38,082 nt of DNA from Akkermansiaceae bacterium (GCA_029252325.1 JAQXBQ010000084.1:1-38082), one strand, 5' to 3'. Shown: positions 8,164-17,647, numbered from the stretch's first letter. Notes: generated by a model from the letters alone, not told the origin. A program made the numbers and translations.

Positions 8164-10371
8164 TTATTGTACTAGGTAGTGATGCTCAGGCAAAATGCTG
8201 AAAGACAGAGCGGCTGTATTCTCATCAATATGACTTGTGATCGTCTTACCTGTGGTGGTGTCAGTAACTTGGGTGTTGTTGCTGTTTTCTACCCATACGA
8301 TTTTGCTGGTCGAGGTGCCATCAGGGTGGTGGACAGTGTGGCTTTTCGGGTTTTTCCCAGCAGGATAGAGATGGACTGTTAGAGAGCTGCTATCAGATGC
8401 ACGGGTTACAAGGATGCCTTTGCCGCCGATGAAGCAGGGGGTCTTGGTCACGGGCATAGGGAAGTCTTTCAGGAGCTTGGGGCCGGTATGTTTGTCACCT
8501 GTATCGTAGTCAAACCAGATGCCCTCGGGGAGGTAGAGATTCATTTTACCAGAACTGTGGTTTTTGAGCAGTGGCGCGCAGAGCAGAGAGTCCCCGATCA
8601 TCCACTGGAAGTTGGGGGCTGCCGTGGCTCGCGCGTCACCGGGGTAGGCGATGCCGAGTGGCGTCATGGTATGCGGGTAGCCGCTGAGGTAGGACTTCAT
8701 GGCGGCGTCGTAGAGGGTTGGAACAATACGGTAGTGGAAGTCGAAGGGTTTTTTGAAGATGGTTTGTTGTTTCTCAGTCCAGTGGGATGAGGACTCACCA
8801 ACAGCCAACCCGGCGGTGAGTGAGAGTAGCCAGGCGTGGCGCACGACAAGCTCTGAGTAGTTCTTCATTTTCTTGAAGCCGACCGTGTCCGAGTAGGCAT
8901 TGGGGGCACCGCAGGCTGCGTTCTGGAGGTAGTTGATAGGAATGCGGCGGCTGAGCTCATTGACGTGGGTATCGTTGATGCGCAGCAGGGTGCCCGGTGA
9001 GGTGAAGCTGCCGCAGCGTGCCATCACAAGAGCGCCATCATCGGCGATGTTGGCAATAGGATGATTAAAAACATCGGTATGGGTAGAGCCGAGGCCCATC
9101 ATGGTGTCCTCCTTGATGCCGTCGACTTGCCATTGCTGATAAAGCTCTGCGTACCACTTGGAGGCTTTGGCGTTATTGCCATCAATCAGGTAGCAAGGGA
9201 CGATGGGGAAACAGTTGGAATGTCTTTTCCAGAGCTGGCCGTCAGGTTTTTTGAGAAAGTAATTTCGGTCGAGTGCTGCCTGGGAAAGGGGGTTTCCGCT
9301 GAAGGTGTCGACCACCATGTTTTGGTCGCGTTCTTTGGTAACGGGTTTGTAGGGCCCGCCGGGAGGCACGAAGTTCGTACGCAGACCGATCATCCACTTG
9401 ACGTCACGCTGGTGGAGCTGCTCCTTGAAGTCCATGGCCCCTGGAAACTTCTTTCCCCATTTGCCAAAGCTCGTCGTCGTGCCCCTATCCTCCCAGAAGC
9501 CGGAGCCACTGACCGCCCAACGGATCGGAAAACCTCTTTCTTGAAATTTGGTAATGGAGTCCAGCATGGTCTTGGCATTTGTCTGCCAACCGAGGGCTGC
9601 CCATGATTCCCAGCCGAGCTCGAACAGGCGGGACTTGGGCTTGATGAGAGGGTAGCCTTTTTGAACAAGTAGCTTCTGGTAGCTGGCGTAGATGTCTTTC
9701 ATGCTGCCAGTGAAGTAGTAGAAGGTGGCAGCGCCGGCGCCAGTGACGGTGGTTTTGAAGCGGCTTTTGCTCAGGGTGATAGAGCGGTTGAGGCCGTCAA
9801 AGGTGACGCTGGCGAAGTTGTTCCGTGGGAAGATGACAAAGGAACTCAGCCAGCGGTATTTGCCGCCATCGTGCTTCAATGAGTAGGTGGTTTCCTCATC
9901 ATTGACGAGGTTGAGGGTCTGGTTCCAGCCTCCGGTATCACCGAGACCATAGGCGACGGGCATGCCGCCGAGCTGGAGGGCTATTTTATGGGGCTTGTTT
10001 GGCGTGGCAGGTTGGTCGGGGCTGATGGTGACCGCTGTGCAACCCATGTCGTGTTTGATAATGAGCTTGGCCCGTTCTCCTTTTTTGGAGACGAGCTGAA
10101 AGGAGTGTTGATCGATTGTGCTGATTACACTCAGTGCAGAGCCGTTCAGGGAGGCTCCTGCCACGTGGTGCGCCGGGGCGAGTGTGCTGCCCTGCTGATC
10201 CAAAAGAGAAAAACGAAGGCCCTCGGCATGAATCTCCATTTGCCTATCTCCCAGTGGGATGGGGGCAAGCTCGGCGGCGGCAATACAGGGCAGGCTCAGC
10301 AGCTGGCAAGCTATGCTGAGCATGAGCATGGATTGCCTGTTTTTAACTGAGAATAGACGAGACATCTGCAC
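8164..10371 (-). CDS. Glycoside hydrolase family 31-like protein, secreted
   Basis: Signal peptide; GH31-like core: WAALGWQTNAKTMLDSITKFQERGFPIRWAV, VDGIKEDTMMG nucleophile region, and the C-terminal APNFQWMIGDSLLCAPLL...YLPEGIWFDYDTG. Confidence 0.82.
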   Translation of the reverse strand: MQMSRLFSVKNRQSMLMLSIACQLLSLPCIAAAELAPIPLGDRQMEIHAEGLRFSLLDQQGSTLAPAHHVAGASLNGSALSVISTIDQHSFQLVSKKGERAKLIIKHDMGCTAVTISPDQPATPNKPHKIALQLGGMPVAYGLGDTGGWNQTLNLVNDEETTYSLKHDGGKYRWLSSFVIFPRNNFASVTFDGLNRSITLSKSRFKTTVTGAGAATFYYFTGSMKDIYASYQKLLVQKGYPLIKPKSRLFELGWESWAALGWQTNAKTMLDSITKFQERGFPIRWAVSGSGFWEDRGTTTSFGKWGKKFPGAMDFKEQLHQRDVKWMIGLRTNFVPPGGPYKPVTKERDQNMVVDTFSGNPLSQAALDRNYFLKKPDGQLWKRHSNCFPIVPCYLIDGNNAKASKWYAELYQQWQVDGIKEDTMMGLGSTHTDVFNHPIANIADDGALVMARCGSFTSPGTLLRINDTHVNELSRRIPINYLQNAACGAPNAYSDTVGFKKMKNYSELVVRHAWLLSLTAGLAVGESSSHWTEKQQTIFKKPFDFHYRIVPTLYDAAMKSYLSGYPHTMTPLGIAYPGDARATAAPNFQWMIGDSLLCAPLLKNHSSGKMNLYLPEGIWFDYDTGDKHTGPKLLKDFPMPVTKTPCFIGGKGILVTRASDSSSLTVHLYPAGKNPKSHTVHHPDGTSTSKIVWVENSNNTQVTDTTTGKTITSHIDENTAALSFSILPEHHYLVQ

Positions 10372-10428
10372 ACCTACATTACGTGCTTAGCCTCAGAGGT
10401 ATATCAGATTTTTACGCCATAAAACAAT

Positions 10429-10452
10429 ACTTTTGCGACAGCTAGCAAAAGT
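10429..10452. other. Perfect 8-bp inverted repeat (acttttgc-N8-gcaaaagt), possible terminator or processing hairpin
   Basis: acttttgc (10429-10436) and gcaaaagt (10445-10452) are exact reverse complements. Lies between the minus-strand genes ending at 10487 and starting at 10371. Confidence 0.5.
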
Positions 10453-10486
10453 CAGGCCTGAGCTAGCGAGGTCTTTAGACCTGGAT

Positions 10487-11497
10487 TTAGAGAAGACCTC
10501 TCGCTTTGAGATTGTTCAGTCGGCGTGCAACATCGACAAGGCCGTCAATGACGACTTCGTTGTAGCTGCGGCCGTCAGTAGTATCAACACCGTGCCCCTT
10601 GACTGCTTCCCTGAGGGTCTCCAAAGCAATGTCATCATGGTGGAAGAGCTCAACAAAGGCATGTTTGAGCTGACCAGTTTTGGCGGCAGCTGTGAGGAGA
10701 GCACCAATCCAGCCGTCATCGGTGGAGAGGCATCCACGGGTGGTCTTTGCGGATGCATGGAATAGACCCATCTCACCGGCGGCTGCCATTTCAGCGATAG
10801 CGGCCTCATTTTCCGGAATGCTCAAGTCGGAGTCACCACAGTGAGCGGCGTCAACCATGAGTCGGAAGAACTTGTTGCCTATGATCTGGTTAGTCCGCTC
10901 GATGACCTTCCATGCCTTGGGGATATTGGTAAATGTCGAAAACTCAATACCGCGGAGAAATTCAAGGTGCCAGTGCTCAATACAGCTGTCCGCAATTTCG
11001 TAATCCTGATAAACGCGTGCGTGAACTTTGGCGAGCTGCTCGACAGCGGCATCGTAATCGGCATCTTCTTTGGCCGGTGAACCACTCATCCACTCTTCAA
11101 AGGATGTCGAGGCCACGTTGGCGATGCCATATTTTTTGGCGGTATTAATGCCATCTCCCAAGAGCTCAACGATCTTGTCTTCGTCAGCAGGGTTCATCGG
11201 ATTAGCTCCACCGACCATCATGATAATATGAATTTCAAGGTCTAGCTCACGTAGGCCTGAGATCATATCATCGGTGTCTGAGGCGACGACACCCGGGAAG
11301 GTGGAAATCTGCACGGCACCGATCTTGACGGGTGATGCCTGACAGAGGTGGGCCATTTCACTCACCACAATGAGCTTGCCATCATCGCCTCTGGGAAGAT
11401 TGCCATCATCGTCGGGAACAAGTCCACCGACGAACTTAATATGAGTAGGAACTACGCCAAGGATGACGTCTGATTTTAAAGTGATAGTGGATGACAT
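10487..11497 (-). CDS. Putative TIM-barrel protein (sugar phosphate isomerase/epimerase-like)
   Basis: 336-aa ORF. Alternating beta/alpha pattern (LEIHIIMMVGGANP, NTAKKYGIANVAS, FFRLMVDAAHCGDSDLSIPE, LKHAFVELFHHDDIALETLREAVKG) is consistent with a xylose-isomerase-like TIM barrel. No decisive motif. Confidence 0.55.
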   Translation of the reverse strand: MSSTITLKSDVILGVVPTHIKFVGGLVPDDDGNLPRGDDGKLIVVSEMAHLCQASPVKIGAVQISTFPGVVASDTDDMISGLRELDLEIHIIMMVGGANPMNPADEDKIVELLGDGINTAKKYGIANVASTSFEEWMSGSPAKEDADYDAAVEQLAKVHARVYQDYEIADSCIEHWHLEFLRGIEFSTFTNIPKAWKVIERTNQIIGNKFFRLMVDAAHCGDSDLSIPENEAAIAEMAAAGEMGLFHASAKTTRGCLSTDDGWIGALLTAAAKTGQLKHAFVELFHHDDIALETLREAVKGHGVDTTDGRSYNEVVIDGLVDVARRLNNLKARGLL

Positions 11498-11611
11498 AAT
11501 TTAGAGTGTTGATGAAGATTAAGATAGGTTGAACCAAGTCGAAACCTTAATGGTTTTGACTAGTAGGTGACATCATTTTTGATGTGGCGTGATGTGGCGT
11601 GTTGTGGGGAT

Positions 11612-13930
11612 TTATGGGCTGTTTGGATTGCCAATTTGGCGAAGTAGCTGGAGGGCTTGCTGGTAGTTTCGGTCTATGCCTAGGCAGTTGCGGCATGCCT
11701 CAAAGGCTTCCATTTTCTGGCCCATGCGCAGATGCACAGTAGCACGGGCGTAGGGTATGGATGGATCACTCGTGTCGAGTTGCTCTGCTCTGTGAAGTGA
11801 TTGAATAGATTCATTGAGTTTGTTTTGGCTAGCAAGCAGTAGCCCTAGATTTTTGTGGGCGCGATGATGGCCAGGAGCCATAGATATGACTTTGCGAAGC
11901 ATTACTTCGGTTTTTTCTGTTTGTCCTAGTTCGGCGTAGGTCAGTGCCTGTAGGTAGAGGTAATGGGGATTTTCGGGGTCAAGCTTGGCAGCAGCTTTAA
12001 GCTGGGTGAGGGCGTCTGCTGGTTTGCCCATTTGGCTGAGTAAGATGGCGTAATACTCGCGGGTAGCAGCAGAAGTTTGGTCGAGGGCGAGTGCTTTTTT
12101 GATCCATTGCTCAGCTTCAACTAGTTTGCCAGCATCTAACTCAAGCTGCATCATGCGCATGGCACCTGTGGGTTGGTCTGCTGTGAATGCGATGGTTTCC
12201 CTGAGCTCTTTGAGGGCTTCTGATCGCTCAGACAGGCGAGTTCGCCAAGCCCAAGATGCAGCCAATCTAACTTCCTTAACTGAGTCCTGAAGCATGGGCT
12301 CTAGCCATGGGCCGTTGCCCGGGCTGAACTCAAGGACTTGGCAAGCGGAGGCGCGGACGAGCGAATCCTCACTGCGAACTGCCTGGCGTGCCAGTTTTTG
12401 AACCCGAGGGTCAGTTGCAAAGCCTTGCATGATCTGAATGAGAGATGCCTGCCAGTAGGGGTTGGGCTCTTGCTTGTATGCGGTGAGCATGGCATCGAGG
12501 CTATTGGGGTTACCATTGTAAACGTTGCTAATGGCTCGGGTGCGAGCCCGTTGCCGTTGGCGTTCTGGGGTGTGGAGTTTATCCCCATACCAGGTATTGG
12601 TCCATTTGATAGCCCAGTCGGTGTCTTTGTCTTCGTGGCATTTGTTGCAAGCGTTGGGGATATTGAGCTCCTTGGTTAGCTGCGGGTCTGGCACGTGGAA
12701 GCCGTGATCCCGTCGGTGGTCACGTCCCATGTAGGTGGTTTGTGACATGTGGCAGTCGACACAGGAATGACCGGAGCCAACATCGTTGTGTTTACCGACA
12801 CCAAAGTGCTTGGTGTGGGAAACTGGATCGATGATGATGGCGCCACTGATGCGCCCGTTCGAGCCACCTGAGTGGCAGGACATACACAGGGCGTTGTTAG
12901 TGAGTGGCAGCTTAAGCTGGTTGCTATGTGGGTCATGGCAGTCAGAGCAACGCACCCCTTTGTGGCCCATATTACTGGTGCGCAGCGACGTCCAGACGTA
13001 GTCTTCGTCGAGGATTTGTCCATCTGCATAGAACAAGTTTGGCTGAACTGGAAGCTGGAGTTGAAAGTGGTCACCAAATTGATCACCTACATGGAAGTTG
13101 TCATCGAATGCGGCACGGCGGCTGTGACAGGTGGCGCAGTTTTCAAAGACCCTGTCAGGGTGGTTTTTTTTCATCTCCTGATGAGCAGGGATATCGATTA
13201 GGCAGCCGGATTTTTCATCAGCGTTTTCCGCGATATTGCCATGGCACTGGGTGCAGCCGACTCCCATTTCCTTCCAGTGGCTATTGTAGGAATCGGTTTT
13301 GAGGTCGTAGTTTTTGCGGTAGTCGGTCATGTGACACCAGGCACATTGGGTGTTCCATGTCATGCCACGCCCGGTCCAGTGCCCCCAGTCTGCTTCACTA
13401 CGCTGATCACCGCCGAAAACATCGAACCATTCTTCTTGGTGAGGATCCCAGGCGGCACTCGGGGTTTGCCAGCGACCACCACTGGCTGCGACGAGATATT
13501 GAATGAGGGGATCAACTCCGATAGCCATGCCGACGCTATGCTCTTTATCGTTCGCGTTGACGCTGAGTTTTTCTTCTTTTTTGGTGAATTTCCATTTTTC
13601 GACACCATGGAATTTCTTGCCGGCGAAGGGTTCGCTATCGAGTGTGAGATCGAGCAGTCGGTTGGCTTGGCCGTGATGTGATGCCTGCCAGTGGTGATGA
13701 ATGTCTTTGTGGCATTCCTGGCATCGTTGGGAGAGGGCATTTTGTCCGGGCTGTTTTGCCAGGCTGGCGTGAAGCTCTGGGTGCGAGTTGTCGCTGCTTT
13801 CAGTCTGCACAGATGATAGATCGGGCTCATCGGTTTGAGCTTGATCATCGCTGGCGTCACGCTTGCTGCAGCCGCATAAACTGAGTGCGAGCAAGCAAGT
13901 GATCAAATATGAGTAGCGGGTTTTTATCAC
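11612..13930 (-). CDS. Octaheme c-type cytochrome lipoprotein with C-terminal HEAT/TPR-like repeats
   Basis: Lipobox ALSLCGC; eight CXXCH motifs (CQECH, CAWCH, CTQCH, CATCH, CSDCH, CMSCH, CVDCH, CNKCH) followed by TPR-like repeats (ALTQLKAAAKLDPENPHYLYLQALTYAELGQTEKTEVMLRKVISMAPGHHRAHKNLGLLLA). Confidence 0.9.
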   Translation of the reverse strand: MIKTRYSYLITCLLALSLCGCSKRDASDDQAQTDEPDLSSVQTESSDNSHPELHASLAKQPGQNALSQRCQECHKDIHHHWQASHHGQANRLLDLTLDSEPFAGKKFHGVEKWKFTKKEEKLSVNANDKEHSVGMAIGVDPLIQYLVAASGGRWQTPSAAWDPHQEEWFDVFGGDQRSEADWGHWTGRGMTWNTQCAWCHMTDYRKNYDLKTDSYNSHWKEMGVGCTQCHGNIAENADEKSGCLIDIPAHQEMKKNHPDRVFENCATCHSRRAAFDDNFHVGDQFGDHFQLQLPVQPNLFYADGQILDEDYVWTSLRTSNMGHKGVRCSDCHDPHSNQLKLPLTNNALCMSCHSGGSNGRISGAIIIDPVSHTKHFGVGKHNDVGSGHSCVDCHMSQTTYMGRDHRRDHGFHVPDPQLTKELNIPNACNKCHEDKDTDWAIKWTNTWYGDKLHTPERQRQRARTRAISNVYNGNPNSLDAMLTAYKQEPNPYWQASLIQIMQGFATDPRVQKLARQAVRSEDSLVRASACQVLEFSPGNGPWLEPMLQDSVKEVRLAASWAWRTRLSERSEALKELRETIAFTADQPTGAMRMMQLELDAGKLVEAEQWIKKALALDQTSAATREYYAILLSQMGKPADALTQLKAAAKLDPENPHYLYLQALTYAELGQTEKTEVMLRKVISMAPGHHRAHKNLGLLLASQNKLNESIQSLHRAEQLDTSDPSIPYARATVHLRMGQKMEAFEACRNCLGIDRNYQQALQLLRQIGNPNSP

Positions 13931-13961
13931 GAGGACAATGACGGCGGGGTGTGTAAGAAAG

Positions 13962-14864
13962 CTAGTGAAATTTCACCTCTTGGAAAAGAATCTGGCTAGC
14001 ATTAAAAAGAGCGTGGATCGAAATAGGCGCCCACAAAGATCCGCTTAGCTCGTAAGCAAGTGCAAGTACGATAGCTAAAAAGATGAGAGGGATGAGTGCG
14101 GTGATATTAAAGTGTACGATGCCAAAAAGCAGGGAGGATAGGAGTGTGGCGAAGAGTCGACCTGAAAAGCGTTTGGTGGTGGTGTAGATGTATCCTCGGA
14201 ACACAATTTCCTCTGCAACGGGAGCAATGAGGATGGCGCTGATTGCGATCATGATACGCACGGCAATGGCATTGGCTTCCTGGTAGGTTTTGACTGTCTC
14301 TTGCAATTTAGCGTCGCTGCCGAATTGTTCTTCCAACCAGCCGCTGTAGCCATGGTATTCAATGAAAAAGAGAAACATGTATGCCAGAATGACACCACCT
14401 GGGGTGATCACCCAGAGGTAGCGAGCATGTTTCCAATCTAAACCTAAAAAATCTCTGATGCGGACGCCTCTCGCCCTGATCATGACGGCAACAAGCATTG
14501 GGGGAACTAGTTGCACGATGATGCCTACAGCAAGGATGATGGGCGTGATATGAACTTGTACGGGATTTCCTTTTTCATCGACCTCTGCTGGGGTCAAGTA
14601 GTCTAATAAAAATACGGCGTAGATGCAGAAGAAGATGGCGAGACCAAGCAGGTCGAAGATGTTGAGGGCGTTGGTGCTGACGAGGCCTTTACGATGTGTG
14701 TTGATACTCGGCTTTTTATGACGAGCATATCGGCTAAGGGGGAAAACCATCGCTAGCATGGCTACACAAAGGAAGTAGCCGTAGATGAAAATCGAATCCG
14801 CGCTTATTGGAATTTCAGGAATGGTAATGTTAAAAGGCATCAAGTGGGCGGCACTATAGTGCAT
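13962..14864 (-). CDS. CPBP-family intramembrane glutamic endopeptidase (CAAX protease-like)
   Basis: Membrane protein with PVAEEIVFRGYIY motif 1 and the GIVHFN and later histidine motifs. Confidence 0.85.
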   Translation of the reverse strand: MHYSAAHLMPFNITIPEIPISADSIFIYGYFLCVAMLAMVFPLSRYARHKKPSINTHRKGLVSTNALNIFDLLGLAIFFCIYAVFLLDYLTPAEVDEKGNPVQVHITPIILAVGIIVQLVPPMLVAVMIRARGVRIRDFLGLDWKHARYLWVITPGGVILAYMFLFFIEYHGYSGWLEEQFGSDAKLQETVKTYQEANAIAVRIMIAISAILIAPVAEEIVFRGYIYTTTKRFSGRLFATLLSSLLFGIVHFNITALIPLIFLAIVLALAYELSGSLWAPISIHALFNASQILFQEVKFH

Positions 14865-14875
14865 GAACTTGAAGT

Positions 14876-15727
14876 TTGAAGTTTGAAATTTCAGAGATTC
14901 AGTGTTGTGATCGGGGCATGCCTAATTCCGGTGCCAATGCCTCTGAAGAGCGTAACCAGACTAGTAACCAAACTAGTAATATGACTGGCAATAAAACCAG
15001 CAGTGAATGGTTGGTTGATGCAGCTTCAGAGCTGATACATGCTTTGAAGCCTTTGAGTTTCGAGGACCCAGTTAGTCATGTCTATTTGCCCACCGAGTAT
15101 GCTTGGGATCGGCACTGCGAGTATTTAACAAGATATGGCGAAGGTCATAAAAAGGTCATCATGCTGGGAATGAATCCGGGGCCATGGGGTATGGCACAAA
15201 CGGGTGTTCCATTTGGGGAGATTCCCTCGGTGCGCGATTGGATGGGCATATCAGGCCCTGTGGATAAGCCTGAAAACGAGCACCCTAAGCGTCCTGTGGA
15301 GGGCTTTGAGTGTAGTAGGTCGGAAGTCAGTGGACGACGCCTGTGGGGTTTGTTTGCCGATAAGTTCCCCAATGCTACTGATTTTTTCCAAGACCACTTT
15401 GTTGCTAATTATTGTCCATTGGTTTGGATGGGTGAGACGGGCAAGAATATTACGCCCGATAAACTGCCAGCTGCAGAGATGGTGCCAGTGGAAAAAGCCT
15501 GTCGGGCGCATCTTGCAGCAGCGATCGGAGCCCTAGAGCCAGAGTGGCTGATAGGTGTTGGTGCCTATGCGGAGAAAAAATTGATCGAAACAGCGAAGGA
15601 ATACTTTCCTGATAAGCAGTTTAAAGTCGGCAAAATTCTACATCCTTCGCCGGCATCGCCGATCGCAAACCGCGGCTGGGAGCCGCAGGCAGAGCGTCAA
15701 CTTCTGGATCTAGGAGTATGGTCCTAG
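14876..15727 (+). CDS. SMUG1-type uracil-DNA glycosylase (family 3)
   Basis: SMUG1 motifs: GMNPGPWGMAQTGVPFGEI and HPSPASPIANRGWEPQAERQL. The ORF-track start is a TTG; an in-frame ATG at 14918 is a plausible alternative. Confidence 0.88.
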   Translation: MKFEISEIQCCDRGMPNSGANASEERNQTSNQTSNMTGNKTSSEWLVDAASELIHALKPLSFEDPVSHVYLPTEYAWDRHCEYLTRYGEGHKKVIMLGMNPGPWGMAQTGVPFGEIPSVRDWMGISGPVDKPENEHPKRPVEGFECSRSEVSGRRLWGLFADKFPNATDFFQDHFVANYCPLVWMGETGKNITPDKLPAAEMVPVEKACRAHLAAAIGALEPEWLIGVGAYAEKKLIETAKEYFPDKQFKVGKILHPSPASPIANRGWEPQAERQLLDLGVWS

Positions 15728-15764
15728 CCAATTCATGCTGAGTCTGTAAGGACGGAGCTTCGTC

Positions 15765-17120
15765 TTAAGATTGCGTTTCCTTAATATAATCACCAACCCA
15801 CTCAATGCCGTAGTGGCCATTGACGAAATCGGGGTGGTTCATGATTTCTTGTTGGAACGGAATCGTAGTCTTGATGCCCTCGATTTTAAATTCTGAGAGC
15901 GCACGTTTCATGCGCTGGATCGCGATATTACGAGTCGATGCGGTGACAATGAGCTTGGCAATCATTGAGTCGTAATGCGGCGGTACGCTGTAGCCAGAGT
16001 AGACGTGGGTATCAATTCGGACACCTTTGCCACCTGGAGTATACCACAGCGTGATGGTGCCGGGGCTTGGCGCGAAGTTGTTGTATGGATCTTCGGCATT
16101 GATGCGGCATTCGATCGAGTGACCGCGCGGGTTGGTATTAAGCACGTGGTGCGAGAGGGGCTCATTAGCCGCAACACGAATTTGCTCTTTGATGAGCTCG
16201 CATCCCATTACCTCCTCGGTGACTGGGTGCTCTACCTGAATCCGAGTGTTCATTTCCATGAAGTAGAAGTTCTCGGCTTTTTCGTCGACGAGGTATTCGA
16301 TGGTTCCGGCATTTTCGTAGCCGATGGCAGTGATGAGCTTTACTGATGCTTCAGCCATTTGCTGGCGAAGTTCCTCAGAGATGAGTGGTGAGGGACATTC
16401 CTCAATGATTTTCTGGTTGCGGCGCTGCATGGAGCAGTCACGCTCACCAAGTTGAACGAAGTTGCCATGGGTGTCACCGATAACTTGAATTTCGATGTGA
16501 TGCGGCTTGAGAACGAGCTTTTCCAAGTAACAATCTCCGTTGCCGAAGCAGGCGATCGCTTCTTGGCTGGCTTGATTATACATCTCGATGAACTCAGCCT
16601 CTTCAAAACAGGGGCGCATGCCACGGCCACCGCCGCCTGCGGTTGCTTTGATCATTACTGGGAAGCCAATATCCTTGGCTAGCTGCAGTCCGTGCTCTGC
16701 AGAATCAAGCATTCCATCTGAGCCGGGGGTCACAGGCACGCCGTTACCGACGGCGGTAGCGCGAGCTGTATTTTTGTCACCCATTTTGCGAATTACGTCC
16801 GCGGAGGGTCCGATGAATTTGATCTGGCAGCTTTCGCAAATTTCAACAAAGCGTGCGTTTTCTGAGAGGAATCCGTATCCAGGGTGAATGGCATCAGCCC
16901 CTGTGATTTCAGCAGCAGCAATGATCCGGTCTGGCTTCAGGTAGCTGTCTTTGCTTGGCCCCGGCCCAATACATACAGCTTCGTCAGCGAGCTGAACATG
17001 CATGGAGTCGACATCGGCCTCTGAGTAGACGGCTACTGATGCAACTCCGAGTTCGCGGCATGCGCGAATGATGCGGAGGGCGATTTCACCACGGTTGGCG
17101 ACAAGAACTTTCTTAAACAT
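15765..17120 (-). CDS. accC: Acetyl-CoA carboxylase biotin carboxylase subunit
   Basis: MFKKVLVANRGEIALRIIRACRELG; ATP-grasp GGGGRGMR; EMNTRIQVEHPVTEE. Confidence 0.97.
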   Translation of the reverse strand: MFKKVLVANRGEIALRIIRACRELGVASVAVYSEADVDSMHVQLADEAVCIGPGPSKDSYLKPDRIIAAAEITGADAIHPGYGFLSENARFVEICESCQIKFIGPSADVIRKMGDKNTARATAVGNGVPVTPGSDGMLDSAEHGLQLAKDIGFPVMIKATAGGGGRGMRPCFEEAEFIEMYNQASQEAIACFGNGDCYLEKLVLKPHHIEIQVIGDTHGNFVQLGERDCSMQRRNQKIIEECPSPLISEELRQQMAEASVKLITAIGYENAGTIEYLVDEKAENFYFMEMNTRIQVEHPVTEEVMGCELIKEQIRVAANEPLSHHVLNTNPRGHSIECRINAEDPYNNFAPSPGTITLWYTPGGKGVRIDTHVYSGYSVPPHYDSMIAKLIVTASTRNIAIQRMKRALSEFKIEGIKTTIPFQQEIMNHPDFVNGHYGIEWVGDYIKETQS

Positions 17121-17167
17121 AGAGAGATGGGAAAGAGGCTGCTATTGGAGCGGGGGGCATGGGCGCC

Positions 17168-17647
17168 TTAGGAGATTTGGAAAAGAGCGTCGCCAAATTG
17201 TACTGGCTCGCCATCTTTGGCAACGATGGCAGTCACAGTGCCAGAGGTTTCCGCCTTGATCTCGTTCATGACCTTCATGGCTTCAATGATGCAGATAGTT
17301 TGACCTTCACTGATGGAATCACCGACTTTGACGAAAGCGGCAGCATCTGGTGAGGAGGCTGAGTAGTAGGTGCCAACCATCGGGGCGGTAATGGCGTTGC
17401 CTGCAGGAGCTGCTGCGGCTGCTTCGCCGCCTGCTGCTGGCGCGGCTACAGGAGCCGATGCGGCTGCGGGCATGGCAGCTTGTGCTACTTGCACGATATC
17501 AGCGCCTTTTTTCATTTTTAGGTCGACTCCTTCTTCCTTGAGATGGAAGTAGCTCAGCTCGTGTTGGTCCATGAGCTCGACGATTTTACGAATTTCCTTA
17601 AGATCCACGTTAGTAATAGTTGATGTTGATGAAGCGAGAGGGAACAT
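17168..17647 (-). CDS. accB: Acetyl-CoA carboxylase biotin carboxyl carrier protein
   Basis: Biotinylation motif CIIEAMKVMNEIKAE; Ala/Pro-rich linker; immediately upstream of accC. Confidence 0.96.
   Translation of the reverse strand: MFPLASSTSTITNVDLKEIRKIVELMDQHELSYFHLKEEGVDLKMKKGADIVQVAQAAMPAAASAPVAAPAAGGEAAAAAPAGNAITAPMVGTYYSASSPDAAAFVKVGDSISEGQTICIIEAMKVMNEIKAETSGTVTAIVAKDGEPVQFGDALFQIS

Noticed and set aside
9061-9606. 181-aa plus-strand ORF opposite GH31
   Set aside because: Antisense shadow of the GH31-like CDS, which carries clear family motifs.
11538-11560. Imperfect hairpin gtcgaaacc-ttaat-ggttttgac
   Set aside because: Its wobble favours the plus strand while the flanking genes are minus. 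No T-tract, so it is too weak to call a terminator.
11581-11600. Tandem 10-mer gatgtggcgt x2 in an intergenic region
   Set aside because: Only two copies. Too short to call a repeat element or regulatory array.
13241-13681. 146-aa plus-strand ORF opposite the cytochrome gene
   Set aside because: Overlaps the CXXCH-rich coding region on the other strand, which is clearly real.
15746-15770. Short hairpin aggacg...cgtctt between the convergent SMUG1 and accC genes
   Set aside because: Six-base stem with a wobble and no T-tract. Insufficient support for a terminator call.
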